A model generated the notes under the pieces. It was not told where the DNA came from, searched no databases, and was given only the letters and a program-made list of their open reading frames with translations. From contig NZ_AOME01000016.1 in the NCBI RefSeq assembly GCF_000336935.1, positions 4,835 to 60,312 of the forward strand: DNA of 55,478 bases, written 5' to 3'. Position 1 is the first letter of the stretch. The number at the start of each line of letters is the position of its first letter. Made by a program: the position numbers and the translations under genes. Source of the stretch: Halococcus salifodinae DSM 8989 (lineage in GTDB: Archaea > Halobacteriota > Halobacteria > Halobacteriales > Halococcaceae). Positions 34,298 through 43,233 of the stretch are shown one piece after another.

Positions 34298-34822
34298 ATG
34301 GACGATCGGCTCGCCACGGGCCTCCATACGGGGCTGCTCATCGCCGTTATCGGTGTGCTCGCGTGGGCAACGGGCCTGCCGGCGCTGTTTCCGAGCCTCG
34401 GCCCCTCGGCGTTCGTTCTCGCCACCTTCCCCGAGAGCGAGGCGAGCGACACCCGGCGAGTGGTCGTGAGCCACGCGATCGGTGTCGTCGCCGGCCTCGC
34501 TGCGTACCATCTCTTCGCCGGCGGTATCGTCGTGACGAGCGAGATCGCGCCGCTCTCGCTCCTCGGCCTCCGACTCGCCGCCAGCGGGGTCGGAGCCATC
34601 GTGCTCACCGTGATGGGGATGATCCATCTCGGTGTCCGCCATCCGCCGGCGTGTGCGACCACGCTGATCGTCGCGCTCGGGCTGCTATCGAACCCTCTCG
34701 AAGGCGTCCTGATCGTCGCTGCCGTGGTCGTTCTCGTCGTGATCCAGCGATTGCTCCTCCTGACCGACGCGGCACTCGACAGGCGTGGCGTTTTCGCCAT
34801 CGGTCGATCGCGTTCCGACTGA
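34298..34822 (+). CDS. HPP-family membrane protein
   Basis: A 174-residue protein with four or five hydrophobic helices. The name-giving motif RHPPACATTLIVALG is at about 113-127, and GPSAFVLATFPES in the first half is also conserved. Some HPP proteins are nitrite transporters in plastids and cyanobacteria, which is suggestive because a formate/nitrite-family transporter gene is the next gene, convergent with it. The substrate is uncertain. Confidence 0.88.
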   Translation: MDDRLATGLHTGLLIAVIGVLAWATGLPALFPSLGPSAFVLATFPESEASDTRRVVVSHAIGVVAGLAAYHLFAGGIVVTSEIAPLSLLGLRLAASGVGAIVLTVMGMIHLGVRHPPACATTLIVALGLLSNPLEGVLIVAAVVVLVVIQRLLLLTDAALDRRGVFAIGRSRSD

Positions 34823-34868
34823 AGGTGTGTTGAAGGGGTGTGTCGACGCGTGCGGACAGTCGCCGGGG

Positions 34869-35714
34869 TCAGGAATCCTCGATACCGTTCGCCTGAAAGT
34901 CGACATCCTTCTCCTCGCCCGCGAGGGCGATGTGGCCGTAGTTGAGGAGCGCGACGAAGACCGTCCCACCGAGCACGTTGCCGATGGTCGTGAAGACGAT
35001 GAACGGGACGAACGCGCCCGGCGCGACGCCCGCATCGAGTACGATCGCCGAGAGCACCTCGGTCGTGCCGAGGATCGCGTGGTGGAACGGACCGAACCCG
35101 ATGGCGGCGGTCGTGAGCAACACGAAAATGATCCGACCGACGGTGTCGCGGCTGGCGGCCGACAGCCACGTTGCCATCCCCATCAGCCACCCCGCGACGA
35201 CTCCCGAAAGGGTGATCGTCCACCACGGAAGGCCGACGAGCGCGCCCGCGAGCGAGCCGAACGCGCTCGGATCGGCGATCCCCATCGGTTCGCCGATCGC
35301 CGCGATGAGCGCGACGAACGCCGCACAGCCGAGCAAGTTCGAGACGTAGGTCACGCTCCAGATGCGCCCGAGGTCGCGGAGCGAGGCCCGGCCATCGAGC
35401 ACCGGGAGGACGGCCATCGTGGAGTGGGCGGTGAACAGTTCGGTCTGGCCGATGACGACGAACAGAAACGCGATCGAGGAGACGCCCGCGAGCGTGACTT
35501 GTTTGGTGAGCGTCGAGTCGAACCCGCCCGCGAAGGTCAGCACCATCGCCATGAACAGCGCGCCGAAGCTCAGGTTGAGACCGGCCGAAAAGCCCGAGAT
35601 GAACGTCCCGACCGCGGGCCGGTCCATCTCCTTCAGGGCGTTCTCCATCTCGCGTTCGAGGATCTTGCGATAGGAGAGCGTCGCGCCGGTGGGACCGTCC
35701 TCGTTTGCACTCAT
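34869..35714 (-). CDS. Formate/nitrite transporter family protein
   Basis: A 281-residue protein with six hydrophobic helices of the FNT fold, a pentameric aquaporin-like channel. Family motifs are FISGFSAGLNLSFGALFMA (about 38-56) and the DRA-like segment GCAAFVALIAAIGEP (about 153-167). The N-terminus is an acidic cytosolic stretch. FNT channels move formate, nitrite or hydrosulfide; which one is not evident. It is convergent with the HPP gene. Confidence 0.9.
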   Translation of the reverse strand: MSANEDGPTGATLSYRKILEREMENALKEMDRPAVGTFISGFSAGLNLSFGALFMAMVLTFAGGFDSTLTKQVTLAGVSSIAFLFVVIGQTELFTAHSTMAVLPVLDGRASLRDLGRIWSVTYVSNLLGCAAFVALIAAIGEPMGIADPSAFGSLAGALVGLPWWTITLSGVVAGWLMGMATWLSAASRDTVGRIIFVLLTTAAIGFGPFHHAILGTTEVLSAIVLDAGVAPGAFVPFIVFTTIGNVLGGTVFVALLNYGHIALAGEEKDVDFQANGIEDS

Positions 35715-35815
35715 CGAACTACTGTCCGTGGATACCCACGGGCGCTAAACGGTTGGGACTGCTTGTGCCGGCGTCGAAACACAAACGCCCTTGTCGTTCG
35801 GCCCGTAGTTGCGAC

Positions 35816-37309
35816 ATGGACCGACGAGAGCCACCGCGGACCGAGGAAGGGTGGTACGTGCTCCACGACTTTCGGACGGTGGACTGGGACGCGTGGCGGG
35901 CGGCTCCCGATCACAAGCGCCAGCGCGCCATCGAGGAGGGTATCGACTACCTCGCGGCCCACGAGGCCGTCGCGGACGCCGACGCGGGCGGGTCGGCGAC
36001 GTTCAGCGTGCTCGGCCACGACGCCGATCTCCTCGTGCTTCACCTCCGGCCGTCGATGGCCGATCTCGATACCGCCGAACGACGGTTCGAGGGAACGGCC
36101 TTCGCCGACTTCACCGAGCAGACCGATTCGTATCTCTCGGTCACGGAAGTCTCGGGGTACATGTCTCAGGAGTACTTCGAAGGCGAGGAGGTCGAGGACA
36201 CCGGGATGGCGCGCTACATCGAATCCCGGCTGAAGCCCGATATCCCCGACATGGAGCACGTCTCCTTCTACCCGATGGACAAGCGCCGCGGGCCCGAGGA
36301 CAACTGGTACGATCTTCCCTTCGACGAGCGGGCCGACCTCATGAGCGGCCACGGCGACATCGGCCGCGACTACGCCGGCGACGTCACCCAGATCATCACC
36401 GGCAGCGTCGGCTTCGACGATCACGAGTGGGGCGTCACCCTGTTCGCGGACGACCCCGCCCAGATCAAGAAACTCCTCTACGAGATGCGGTTCGACCCGT
36501 CGAGTTCGCGCTACGCCGAGTTCGGCCGGTTCCGCTTCGGTCGACGATTCCCTCCGGAGGACCTCGGCGCGCTCCTCGCCGGCGAGCCCGTCCCCACGGG
36601 CGAGGACACCGGTCATCACCACGGCGACGCGAGCGCACACGGCGACAGCCACCACGACGAGGGCGATCACGGCAGTCGTTCCAGCGACGGAGACGATGGC
36701 GAAAGCGAACAGGACATCCGGGCGGCACTCGCCGACGAGGACATCTACGCCGGCCAGCCCCACGGCGAGGACGTCCACGCGATGGTGCTCTACTCCGAGG
36801 CCGATCCCGCGGACCTCGCCGACGATGTCGACGGCCTCCGCGGCAACTTCGAGCACTACGACACCCACGTCAAGACTGCAGTGTACGAAAATCCGGACGA
36901 GGGGAACGCGGCCGTCGTCAGCATCTGGGACACCGCGAGCGCCGCCGAGACCGCCGGTGGCTTCCTCACCGACCTTCCAGGCGTCGTCTCGCGCGCGGAC
37001 GTCGGCGAGCTGGAGGGCGAAGAAGCGGGCTTCGGCACGATGGGGATGTTCTACACCACGAAGCCCGAACACCGAGACGACTTCGTCGAGAAGTTCGCCA
37101 CCGTCGGCGACCTCCTCGATGACATGGACGGCCACCACGACACCGATCTCCTCGTCAACCGCGAGAACGAGAACGACATGTTCATCGCCAGCCAGTGGCG
37201 CTCGCGCGAGGACGCGATGGAGTTCTTCCGGAGCGACGCGTTCGCCGACACCGTCTCGTGGGGCCAGGACGTGCTCGCGGATCGGCCGCGCCACGTTTTC
37301 CTCTCCTAA
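35816..37309 (+). CDS. pitA: PitA-like chlorite dismutase-ABM fusion (heme-binding)
   Basis: A 497-residue fusion. Residues about 1-255 are a chlorite-dismutase/coproheme-decarboxylase-like domain with FYPMDKRRG carrying the catalytic Tyr152, and SGHGDIG carrying the proximal heme-ligand candidate His179, spaced 27 residues as in HemQ. The Arg/Lys stretch QIITGSVGFDDHEWGVTLF follows. Then comes a His/Asp/Ser-rich linker (about 268-300), and an ABM (antibiotic-biosynthesis-monooxygenase) domain to the C-terminus (WRSREDAMEFFRS). PitA proteins of haloarchaea have exactly this order. A role in heme handling, likely coproheme decarboxylation, follows from the conserved residues. An insertion sequence begins about 12 bp after the stop. 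Confidence 0.92.
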   Translation: MDRREPPRTEEGWYVLHDFRTVDWDAWRAAPDHKRQRAIEEGIDYLAAHEAVADADAGGSATFSVLGHDADLLVLHLRPSMADLDTAERRFEGTAFADFTEQTDSYLSVTEVSGYMSQEYFEGEEVEDTGMARYIESRLKPDIPDMEHVSFYPMDKRRGPEDNWYDLPFDERADLMSGHGDIGRDYAGDVTQIITGSVGFDDHEWGVTLFADDPAQIKKLLYEMRFDPSSSRYAEFGRFRFGRRFPPEDLGALLAGEPVPTGEDTGHHHGDASAHGDSHHDEGDHGSRSSDGDDGESEQDIRAALADEDIYAGQPHGEDVHAMVLYSEADPADLADDVDGLRGNFEHYDTHVKTAVYENPDEGNAAVVSIWDTASAAETAGGFLTDLPGVVSRADVGELEGEEAGFGTMGMFYTTKPEHRDDFVEKFATVGDLLDDMDGHHDTDLLVNRENENDMFIASQWRSREDAMEFFRSDAFADTVSWGQDVLADRPRHVFLS

Positions 37310-37326
37310 GAACCACTTTTTTATAC

Positions 37327-38348
37327 TCAAAGACAGAGGTATTGATAGACACCTGGCGGACTAATCGATTCGAGTGCTGTCCAGACTGCTGATCGGATTT
37401 CGGCACAACTGCCGAAGTAGCGGTTTGCTAAGGCGAATTTGAGTCGACGCCAGTATTCTTCAGTTGGGTTCAGATCCGGCGATCCAGTCGGGAAATACAC
37501 CAGCTCAATCGGTTCATTGGCGGCGAAGTCCTTCACCGCCCCAGCGGTGAAGTACGTCGCCTGGTCCAACAGTACAACCAGCTTCTCGCCGAACTCCGCT
37601 TGGAGATGCTCCAGAAAGCGGATCGTCACCTCACCGGTGAACGATCCGCCACACTCCAGCACCGACGTCTCGCCGTACTCAGTGACTGCTCCCAACAGGT
37701 TCACTCCCTCGCGAGAGGCCGACACGCCCACGGTCGGCCTCTCGCCTACCGGATACCATGCCGCATAGAGATCCGCTCCAACCGCTTTGCGGGTCTGATC
37801 GATCGTGACGACCGTGGCGTCCTCGTCACGGTGGCCTACTTTTTTTCGACCGTCTCTTCGAACTCCTCGCGTTCGTCTTCATCCGCAGAGGCGGGCTCCG
37901 GCCGGGGTCTCTTCGGTGAGACCCCGGCCTTGTGCATGAGCCGGCGAGTGTGACGGCGGGAGAAAGCGATATCGAACGCCTCGATGAGGTAATGCTGGGC
38001 GAGAGCTGTACTCCACGCTGGGTCGTCATATCCAGCTTCTTCAGGAGGTTCATGGAGTACAGCGGAGAACTCCTCAAGCTGTTCGTCGCTGAGCTGGGAA
38101 GGACGCCCGGGGCGAGACTTGTCGTAGAGCGCGGCGTCGAAGCCGCGCTCTTCGAAGCGGTTCAACCAGTTGTAGACGGTCTGGTGGTGCCAGCCGTACT
38201 TGTTTTCAATTGCCTCTGGAGAAAGTCCCTCTAAGTACTCACGTGCAGCGGTAAGGCGCTTGATCGCCTTCGGATCGGCCTCGTCCGCGAGTTGCTCGCG
38301 GACTCGTTCCTTCGTCAAACCGGAAATCTTGTTTCCGGATTTCGTCAT
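37327..38348 (-). CDS. IS630-family transposase made by -1 frameshift
   Basis: A first frame from 38348 to the TAG at 37836 gives 170 residues with a helix-turn-helix (EYLEGLSPEAIENKYGWHHQTVYNWLNRFEERGF) for binding the ends. A second frame to 37327 holds the DDE catalytic residues: TVVTIDQT (D), VVLLDQATYF (D) and SPDLNPTEEYWRR (E). They join at an A7-G run (slippery A-AAA-AAG on the minus strand) where the ribosome can slip back one base, yielding an about 340-residue transposase, the normal IS630 size. All DDE residues are intact, so the element may be active. Confidence 0.85.
37840..37847 (-). promoter_or_regulatory. Slippery site for -1 ribosomal frameshift in transposase
   Basis: Seven T on the plus strand (37840-37846), read as A-AAA-AAG on the coding strand just before TAG. 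Slipping one base back at AAA-AAG reads on into GTAGGCCACCGTGAC, the second frame. IS630 elements often use such a heptamer. Confidence 0.6.
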
Positions 38349-38396
38349 GCTCTGGTTTGCTGCTGGAGCTTATCGAGACTTCCGGCCGAGAGTATA

Positions 38397-38776
38397 CTTC
38401 GTCGGATTCGCGCGGAGCGCGAACCACTCCTCGCAAAAACCTGGACTAAAAACACCCGCTCGCTCACTACCGTTCGCTCGCGGTAGAACTGCTGGCACTC
38501 TCCGCAATCGCACAGCACCGCCCGAGCCCTCGGCCCTCCGGGCCTCGCCCTCGATCCGCCAGGACCGCTGCCGCCCCACGACCGCGCCCGCACCGCCGAA
38601 GCCCTCGATCCGCCAGGCCCGCAACCGCACCGCCCTGCAGGCGCAAGTCGTCCCGCCGAACGCCCCACATCGATCGCTGTTCAAACCGTTCACGCACGAA
38701 AACGGACGGAAGGGCCGACAACGACGCCAAACGGTCTCGGCCGTTCATCCCTGTCGACGACCACGATTCGCCCGTC
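38397..38776. repeat. 380-bp non-coding stretch with GC-rich direct repeats
   Basis: I see no plausible gene. CCCTCGATCCGCCAGG occurs at 38548-38563 and again at 38602-38617, 54 bp apart, and the surrounding sequence is made of near-repeats of CCCGC/CCGCC. The left half includes GCTCGCTCACTACCGTTCGCTCGCGG, an inverted-repeat-like stretch (CGCTCGC/GCTCGCGG) typical of haloarchaeal intergenic repeats. I take it as decayed mobile or repeat DNA next to the IS630 element. Confidence 0.5.
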
Positions 38777-39145
38777 ATGTCCGATGTGCCGCTCGACTCG
38801 ACCGACGGTCGCTCCGGCACCGACCTCGACACGACGCCATCGGTGACACCCGAAGACGCGTTCGCGGCGCTTGCCGATCCACGACGGCGAACCGTCGTCA
38901 CCGCGCTCCGCGAGCACACCGGCGACACCATGGCCATCGAGACGCTCGTCGATCACGTCGTCTCGCAGGAAGCCCCCTCCGCAGCGACCCGCCGGCACGT
39001 CCACACGTCGATCACCGACGTCGAACTCCCGAAACTCGACGACTGGGGTCTCGTCGAGTACGACTGCGCCCGGAGTACGGTTCGATACATTGCTTCGCCG
39101 CTCGTCGAAGGACTACTGGCACACATCGCCGAGAACGACCGATAG
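38777..39145 (+). CDS. DUF7344 winged-helix transcriptional regulator
   Basis: A 122-residue protein of the haloarchaeal DUF7344 family. It has a disordered Asp/Ser/Thr N-terminus (1-22) and then a winged helix: EDAFAALADPRRRTVVTALREH, a long helix around VDHVVSQE, then RHVHTSITDVELPKLDDWGLVEYD and ...RYIASPLVEGLL. Family members are ArsR-like DNA binders. A second member is at 40414-40797. It is convergent with the aldo/keto reductase gene, 1 bp apart. Confidence 0.88.
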   Translation: MSDVPLDSTDGRSGTDLDTTPSVTPEDAFAALADPRRRTVVTALREHTGDTMAIETLVDHVVSQEAPSAATRRHVHTSITDVELPKLDDWGLVEYDCARSTVRYIASPLVEGLLAHIAENDR

Positions 39146-39146
39146 C

Positions 39147-40304
39147 TCAGTCGCCGGCGTACTTCGCCCCGACCGCGTCGAGATCGGCACCCTCGACCGA
39201 GGACCGAAAGCCCGCCATTCCGTCGTCGCGCTCGATGTCGAAATCTCGCTCGTAGAGGCCGGCGACGCGCTCGAACTCTTCGTCCGACAGCGGCGGCGTC
39301 TCGGGGGCCGCCGCCCACTCGTCGATGTCGGCGGCAGTACGAAAGGTCGGCGTCACCGAAGCGACCGCGTCGTGGGCGAGCAGCCACTGGATCGTGGCCT
39401 GGCCCATCGTGCGCTCACGGTCGCTCCCGTCGGTCGTTCCCTGCCGTCCGCTCGCTTCGTCACCGGCGGCAGAGCCGCCGGTTTCCAGCGGGACCTCCGG
39501 TCCCGCCCGGCTCGCGGGGACCCCCTCGCGTTCGAGGAATCGCAGCTTGTCGAGCTTCTCCCAGCCCGTGTCGTACCACTCGTCGGGTCGGAATCCCCGA
39601 TGATCGCCCTCGCCGAGTTCGGTCTCGGGCGTGACCTGCTCGTTCAGGAGTCCCGAGGAGTGCGGCACCCGGGGGATCAGGCTCGTGTCGGCGTCCAACT
39701 CCTCGATCGTCTCGATGAAGTGCTGTCCGGGGACCTGCTCGAACAGGTTGAAAACGACCTGGATCGCGTCGAACTCGTTCTCGATCGCGGCGTCGCCCTC
39801 CGCGAGCCACCCGATCGAGGGGCCGAGCGCCCACCCGATCGCCTCGACTTTTCCGGATTCGCGGAGTTCGTCGAGCGCTTCGAGAATATCCTCGTCGACC
39901 TCGTCGACGTTCGCGTTGTGGAGCTGGAGGAGATCGATGTACTCGGTGTCGAGCCGGTCCAGACTCCGCTCGACCGCGGTGTGGAGGTACTCCGCGTCCA
40001 TCTCCTTCGGGAGTTCACCGTGGCCCGCTTGCGGGTTGTTGTAGAAATCGTAGCCGACTTTGGTGGCCAGGGTGACCTCGTCACGGACGTCGGCGAGCGC
40101 TTCGCCGACGAGCTCCTCCGAGCGGCCGTGACCGTACACGTCGCCGGTGTCGAAGAAGGTCACGCCCCGATCGAACGCGTGTCGCAGCATCTCGATCCCT
40201 TCCTGTTCGCTCCGATCGCCCCACCAGTCGGTGCCGACGGTCCACGCGCCGAAGCCCACCTCGCTCACCTCGACGCCGGAATCGCCGAGTTCGCGGTAGT
40301 GCAT
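39147..40304 (-). CDS. Aldo/keto reductase
   Basis: A 385-residue (alpha/beta)8 oxidoreductase. The catalytic tetrad is visible: D52 and Y57 (FFDTGDVYGHG), K82 (LATKVGYD) and H129 (LLQLHN). An acidic insert near residues 285-310 (ETGGSAAGDEASGRQGTTDGS) is unusually long, a linker-like extra segment, and the C-terminal third is family-typical (RTMGQATIQWLLAHDAVASVTP). It reduces aldehydes or ketones with NAD(P)H; the substrate is unknown. The start is ATG 40304. Confidence 0.92.
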   Translation of the reverse strand: MHYRELGDSGVEVSEVGFGAWTVGTDWWGDRSEQEGIEMLRHAFDRGVTFFDTGDVYGHGRSEELVGEALADVRDEVTLATKVGYDFYNNPQAGHGELPKEMDAEYLHTAVERSLDRLDTEYIDLLQLHNANVDEVDEDILEALDELRESGKVEAIGWALGPSIGWLAEGDAAIENEFDAIQVVFNLFEQVPGQHFIETIEELDADTSLIPRVPHSSGLLNEQVTPETELGEGDHRGFRPDEWYDTGWEKLDKLRFLEREGVPASRAGPEVPLETGGSAAGDEASGRQGTTDGSDRERTMGQATIQWLLAHDAVASVTPTFRTAADIDEWAAAPETPPLSDEEFERVAGLYERDFDIERDDGMAGFRSSVEGADLDAVGAKYAGD

Positions 40305-40413
40305 ACGCACCGCTTGGTCTCGGGGGCACTTAGCGGACGTGGTTCGACAGAGCGCACACCCGATTCGTCGTTGTACTGCCAACCGACTCCATCGTCCGAG
40401 TGGTCAGTGTCGC

Positions 40414-40797
40414 TCAAGCGACGTCGAAACGGCGCGACTCGGTCTCGATCTCGGTGTATCGCTCGTTCGTGTGCGTGTCGGTGCGTACCGTCATCCGGCT
40501 TTCGGGGTCGTACTCGACGAACCCCGCCTCGATCAGTTCGGGGATGTCGATGTGGTGAAGTCGGATGGCTGTCCGCTTGCGCGCCTCGTCGCTGACGGTG
40601 TCGACGGGGACGTTATCGCGTGCCGCCACGACGTACGCCGCGAGCGTCCGGAGCTCGACCGGGTACGCGAACCTGCCGAGCTCCTGAAGCGCGACCCGCT
40701 GTCGGGCCGTCGTGATCGGCTCCGACTCGACCGACACTGGCTCCGCACCGTTCCCTACCGTTACGTGGCCGGCGGCTGGGGACGAGCGACCTGTCAT
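40414..40797 (-). CDS. DUF7344-type haloarchaeal regulator
   Basis: A 127-residue protein. After a short N-terminal stretch (1-25) comes the winged-helix pattern TTARQRVALQELGRFAYPVELRTLAAYVVAARD ... RKRTAIRLHHIDIPELIEAGFVEYDPES, close in layout to the 38777 gene. Likely a DNA-binding regulator. The start is ATG 40797; a GTG three codons earlier is also possible. A TATA element lies at 40829-40838. Confidence 0.82.
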   Translation of the reverse strand: MTGRSSPAAGHVTVGNGAEPVSVESEPITTARQRVALQELGRFAYPVELRTLAAYVVAARDNVPVDTVSDEARKRTAIRLHHIDIPELIEAGFVEYDPESRMTVRTDTHTNERYTEIETESRRFDVA

Positions 40798-40828
40798 ACC
40801 TAACACTCCATTCGAAACAGGGAGCCGT

Positions 40829-40838
40829 CATAAAGAAA
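40829..40838 (-). promoter_or_regulatory. TATA box of the DUF7344 gene at 40797
   Basis: On the minus strand TTTCTTTATG, about 32-41 bp before the ATG at 40797. Confidence 0.45.
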
Positions 40839-41045
40839 TCCCATGAACTCTCCGTGTGAATAAATAGTTCACCGCACCGGTGCCGAAACGACGGAACGCT
40901 TCGGCCAAGCTCGATCGATCCCGAAAATCACTCTTCTCGTGGCTGGCTCGCTTCGCCGTCCCGCGCTCGTTCGACTGAACGAACGACGAGACCCGTTGCA
41001 GTCGGCGAGGGCGAGGCTTTTGCCCGCGGAACGAGTGGCCACGCC

Positions 41046-41771
41046 ATGAGCCGGGCCGTGGCGATCAACGTCGGTGCCAACACCAACACCCCGGGCGTTC
41101 GCGGACCGGTCTGGGCCGACGGTCGGTTCGAGTACGTGCCGATCCCCGAAACCGAACCGGTCGCCGAGCCGGTGCCGACCTACGCGGATCTCGATCTCGC
41201 CACCGACCTCCCGGCGGACGTTCTCGACACTCCTGTGCATCTCGACCCCGAGTTCCCGGAGTACCCCTACGGCGAACGGTACAGCTACGGCGATCCACAC
41301 GGGGTGAAGGCCCGCCCGCTCGCCGATCTCGCTACGGGCGATTACGCCTTCTTCTACGCGACACTCGCGACTGTGGACGAACCGGCGTCGTGGCAGGCTC
41401 CCGAGTGGGGTGCGTATCTCATCGGCGGGTTCGAACTCGCCCGTGATCCCGTGACCGGCGCGGCCTATTCCGATCTCCCGCCCGCCGACCGCGAACTCTT
41501 CGCCTCGAACGCTCACGTCAAGCGAGAGACGTTCGACGCCGAAGTCCTACTTGCCGGCGATCCCGACGGATCGGCGCTGTACGAGACGGCGCTCCCGTTG
41601 AGCGGCCGTGCGGCCGGTACCGACGCGAACCGGATCGTCACCGAGCTATCGAGCGATTCGGGCAAGGGACCGTGGTGGCGGCGGCCGCTTCGCTTCGACG
41701 CGGAAGCGACCGCGGAACTGCTTGCTATCCGCCGGAACGATCGCTTCACGGACTGTTTCTATAGGGATTAG
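41046..41771 (+). CDS. Nmad3-like protein (putative nucleotide modification)
   Basis: A 241-residue protein starting MSRAVAINVGANTNTPGVRGPVW, the characteristic beginning of the Nmad3 ('nucleotide modification associated domain 3') family. Further motifs are FEYVPIPE, GDPHGVKARPL, DYAFFYATL and GAYLIGGFEL. The family is tied by genome context to modified-base metabolism in phages and prokaryotes; activity is unproven, and here no modification enzyme is adjacent. It ends just where the AT-richer patch begins. Confidence 0.85.
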   Translation: MSRAVAINVGANTNTPGVRGPVWADGRFEYVPIPETEPVAEPVPTYADLDLATDLPADVLDTPVHLDPEFPEYPYGERYSYGDPHGVKARPLADLATGDYAFFYATLATVDEPASWQAPEWGAYLIGGFELARDPVTGAAYSDLPPADRELFASNAHVKRETFDAEVLLAGDPDGSALYETALPLSGRAAGTDANRIVTELSSDSGKGPWWRRPLRFDAEATAELLAIRRNDRFTDCFYRD

Positions 41772-42132
41772 GAACCAAAACCATACCTTGGTTTGGGGCT
41801 GTCTATATGAGCGATTTCGACCGAATGAGTGTAGCTTTCTGGAGAATTGTTTCAGGTTCAGACGGAGATTCTCGACCAAGCCGCTGATCGTCTCTCCAGT
41901 TCACCAGTCGGCAAATCGGTTCTTGGCTCAGTCTCCCAATCAGCTTGATCCCTCAGCCCGCCGAAATCAGCCGATCCGCCTTAACTATACAGTGCCTTGG
42001 TTTGCATTCTCTCTGATGACTGTCAGAAACCCTTCACAAGATACAGAGGCTGTATTCAGCAGTCCCGTTTTGGAAGAAGGGGTTATTTTCAAACCCGTTA
42101 GTGACTGTCGCTGAGGATCCCGGTAGGAAACA
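41772..42132. other. AT-richer stretch without a clear gene
   Basis: No frame here has haloarchaeal coding character; the only long one (about 41608-42114) is basic and Ser-rich. Composition is visibly poorer in GC than the flanks. A short inverted repeat ATACAG-AGG-CTGTAT lies at 42041-42055. It could be decayed mobile DNA, as the patch to about 43380 is different in composition from its surroundings. Confidence 0.5.
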
Positions 42133-42384
42133 TCATCGATTTACGCGACTCAGCCCCGCCCGGACAATGATGCTTCCCACGAACGAAGCTATCGCACCGA
42201 TGACCGTCCACTCCACTGATCTTCCAGTGATGGGTTCACAGTCTCCGGCACACAGAATGGGATCTATCTGGACGATTCCGAGTCCCTGAACCAGCCATAG
42301 CATCCCGAGCAGCGCCACGATGGCACCACCGGTCATTAATCCAGCCGCTTTCGCGTTTCTCGTGTTGATATTTCGAGTCTCCAT
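42133..42384 (-). CDS. Small membrane protein (83 aa)
   Basis: Two clear hydrophobic helices, about residues 15-40 (LMTGGAIVALLGMLWLVQGLG) and 58-75 (WTVIGAIASFVGSIIVRAG), separated by a loop with a cysteine pair (LCAGDCEP) that could form a disulfide. The N-terminus is short and positively charged. I do not recognise the family. It is transcribed leftward with a TATA element at 42441-42448, and it lies in the AT-richer patch. Confidence 0.7.
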   Translation of the reverse strand: METRNINTRNAKAAGLMTGGAIVALLGMLWLVQGLGIVQIDPILCAGDCEPITGRSVEWTVIGAIASFVGSIIVRAGLSRVNR

Positions 42385-42440
42385 CAGAGTGGGATAGAGG
42401 CCGTGTATTCTCAGGGATGACGCCGAGCATGCACGCTATC

Positions 42441-42448
42441 TTTATAAG
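42441..42448 (-). promoter_or_regulatory. TATA box, likely for the small membrane protein
   Basis: TTTATAAG/CTTATAAA, nearly symmetric, about 57 bp before the ATG at 42384. This would give a leader near 30 nt. It could instead serve the rightward gene at 42544, but it is further from that start. Confidence 0.45.
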
Positions 42449-42543
42449 CTACCACACTATCTCATTTGCATGTTGGCGACGATAGCGCTTCATCTGAGGC
42501 ACGATTCGAGGCGGGTCCGACAGTGCCACCGAGTACATGAATA

Positions 42544-43233
42544 ATGACGATGGTGAGATATATAACCGTCATCATCGCTTTGGAAGAACACATTCGATCA
42601 AAGAACGGCCAACCGATACGGAGAGGCCTCAACGATCCGAGGGAGGTCTGGATCGATGGGGCGCTTGTTGCGACACAGGAAGCGATACAGTATCTCAATC
42701 TTCTCGATGACGGTACCGTTGTTGGGGTTGCCCGGTTTAGAGGCGATGCTAGCCGACTCGCAACGATAGAAGACGAAATCCTGAGGATTGTATCTTGTAC
42801 TGTGACAGGTGGTGAGACGTGGCTGGCGTATATGCACTACGAGCCTGGCGAGGTCGAAACAGCTCTTCTCGAACGTATCGATACCGAAGCAATCAGTATT
42901 AACTGGCCGATGAGAGAGACTACTGACGGGCTGGAAGTCACGCTCTTCGGTGAGGATGCAGCCCTCCAACAATTGATCGCTGGTTTCCCTAACGAAGTGG
43001 ACGTGACTCTCAAACGCGCGGGAGAGTATCAACCGGAGATGGATGACCCAACGGGGCAACTCACCGACCGCCAGAAAGAAATCCTCCGGGCAGCACTCGC
43101 CGCCGGATACTACGATATCCCTCGTCGTGCAACTCAACGTGATTTGGCTGCCGAGCTTGGACTGTCACGGGGGACGATCGGGGATCACCTTCGGCGGATC
43201 GAAGCGAAAATCATCCGATCAATAATTGTGTGA
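42544..43233 (+). CDS. Bat-type helix-turn-helix regulator (HTH_10)
   Basis: A 229-residue protein with a C-terminal bacterio-opsin-activator-type HTH (about 170-225): LTDRQKEILRAALAAGYYDIPRRATQRDLAAELGLSRGTIGDHLRRIEAKI. The N-terminal 150 residues are a sensor-like alpha/beta region (bacterioopsin-activator family input domains are like this) without a recognisable PAS or GAF motif. It likely controls nearby genes by DNA binding. The start could be ATG 42544 or 42550. It is markedly less GC-rich than neighbours, which suggests recent acquisition. Confidence 0.85.
   Translation: MTMVRYITVIIALEEHIRSKNGQPIRRGLNDPREVWIDGALVATQEAIQYLNLLDDGTVVGVARFRGDASRLATIEDEILRIVSCTVTGGETWLAYMHYEPGEVETALLERIDTEAISINWPMRETTDGLEVTLFGEDAALQQLIAGFPNEVDVTLKRAGEYQPEMDDPTGQLTDRQKEILRAALAAGYYDIPRRATQRDLAAELGLSRGTIGDHLRRIEAKIIRSIIV

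Larger units (their letters stand above)
37322..38396 (-). mobile_element. IS630-type insertion sequence
   Basis: About 1.07 kb bounded by TA TACTC at the left (from 37322) and, on the opposite strand, TA TACTC at the right (to about 38396). Beyond those seven bases the inner repeats match imperfectly (about 27 positions, common pattern G.C.GA.GT.T.GATA). The TA target duplication is as expected for IS630. One transposase gene fills it (next entry). The element sits 12 bp after the pitA stop and does not break any gene. Confidence 0.82.

Noticed and set aside
34298-35714. HPP and FNT genes as a nitrite-uptake operon
   Set aside because: They are convergent, not co-transcribed, and neither shows a nitrite-specific motif; left as a remark only.
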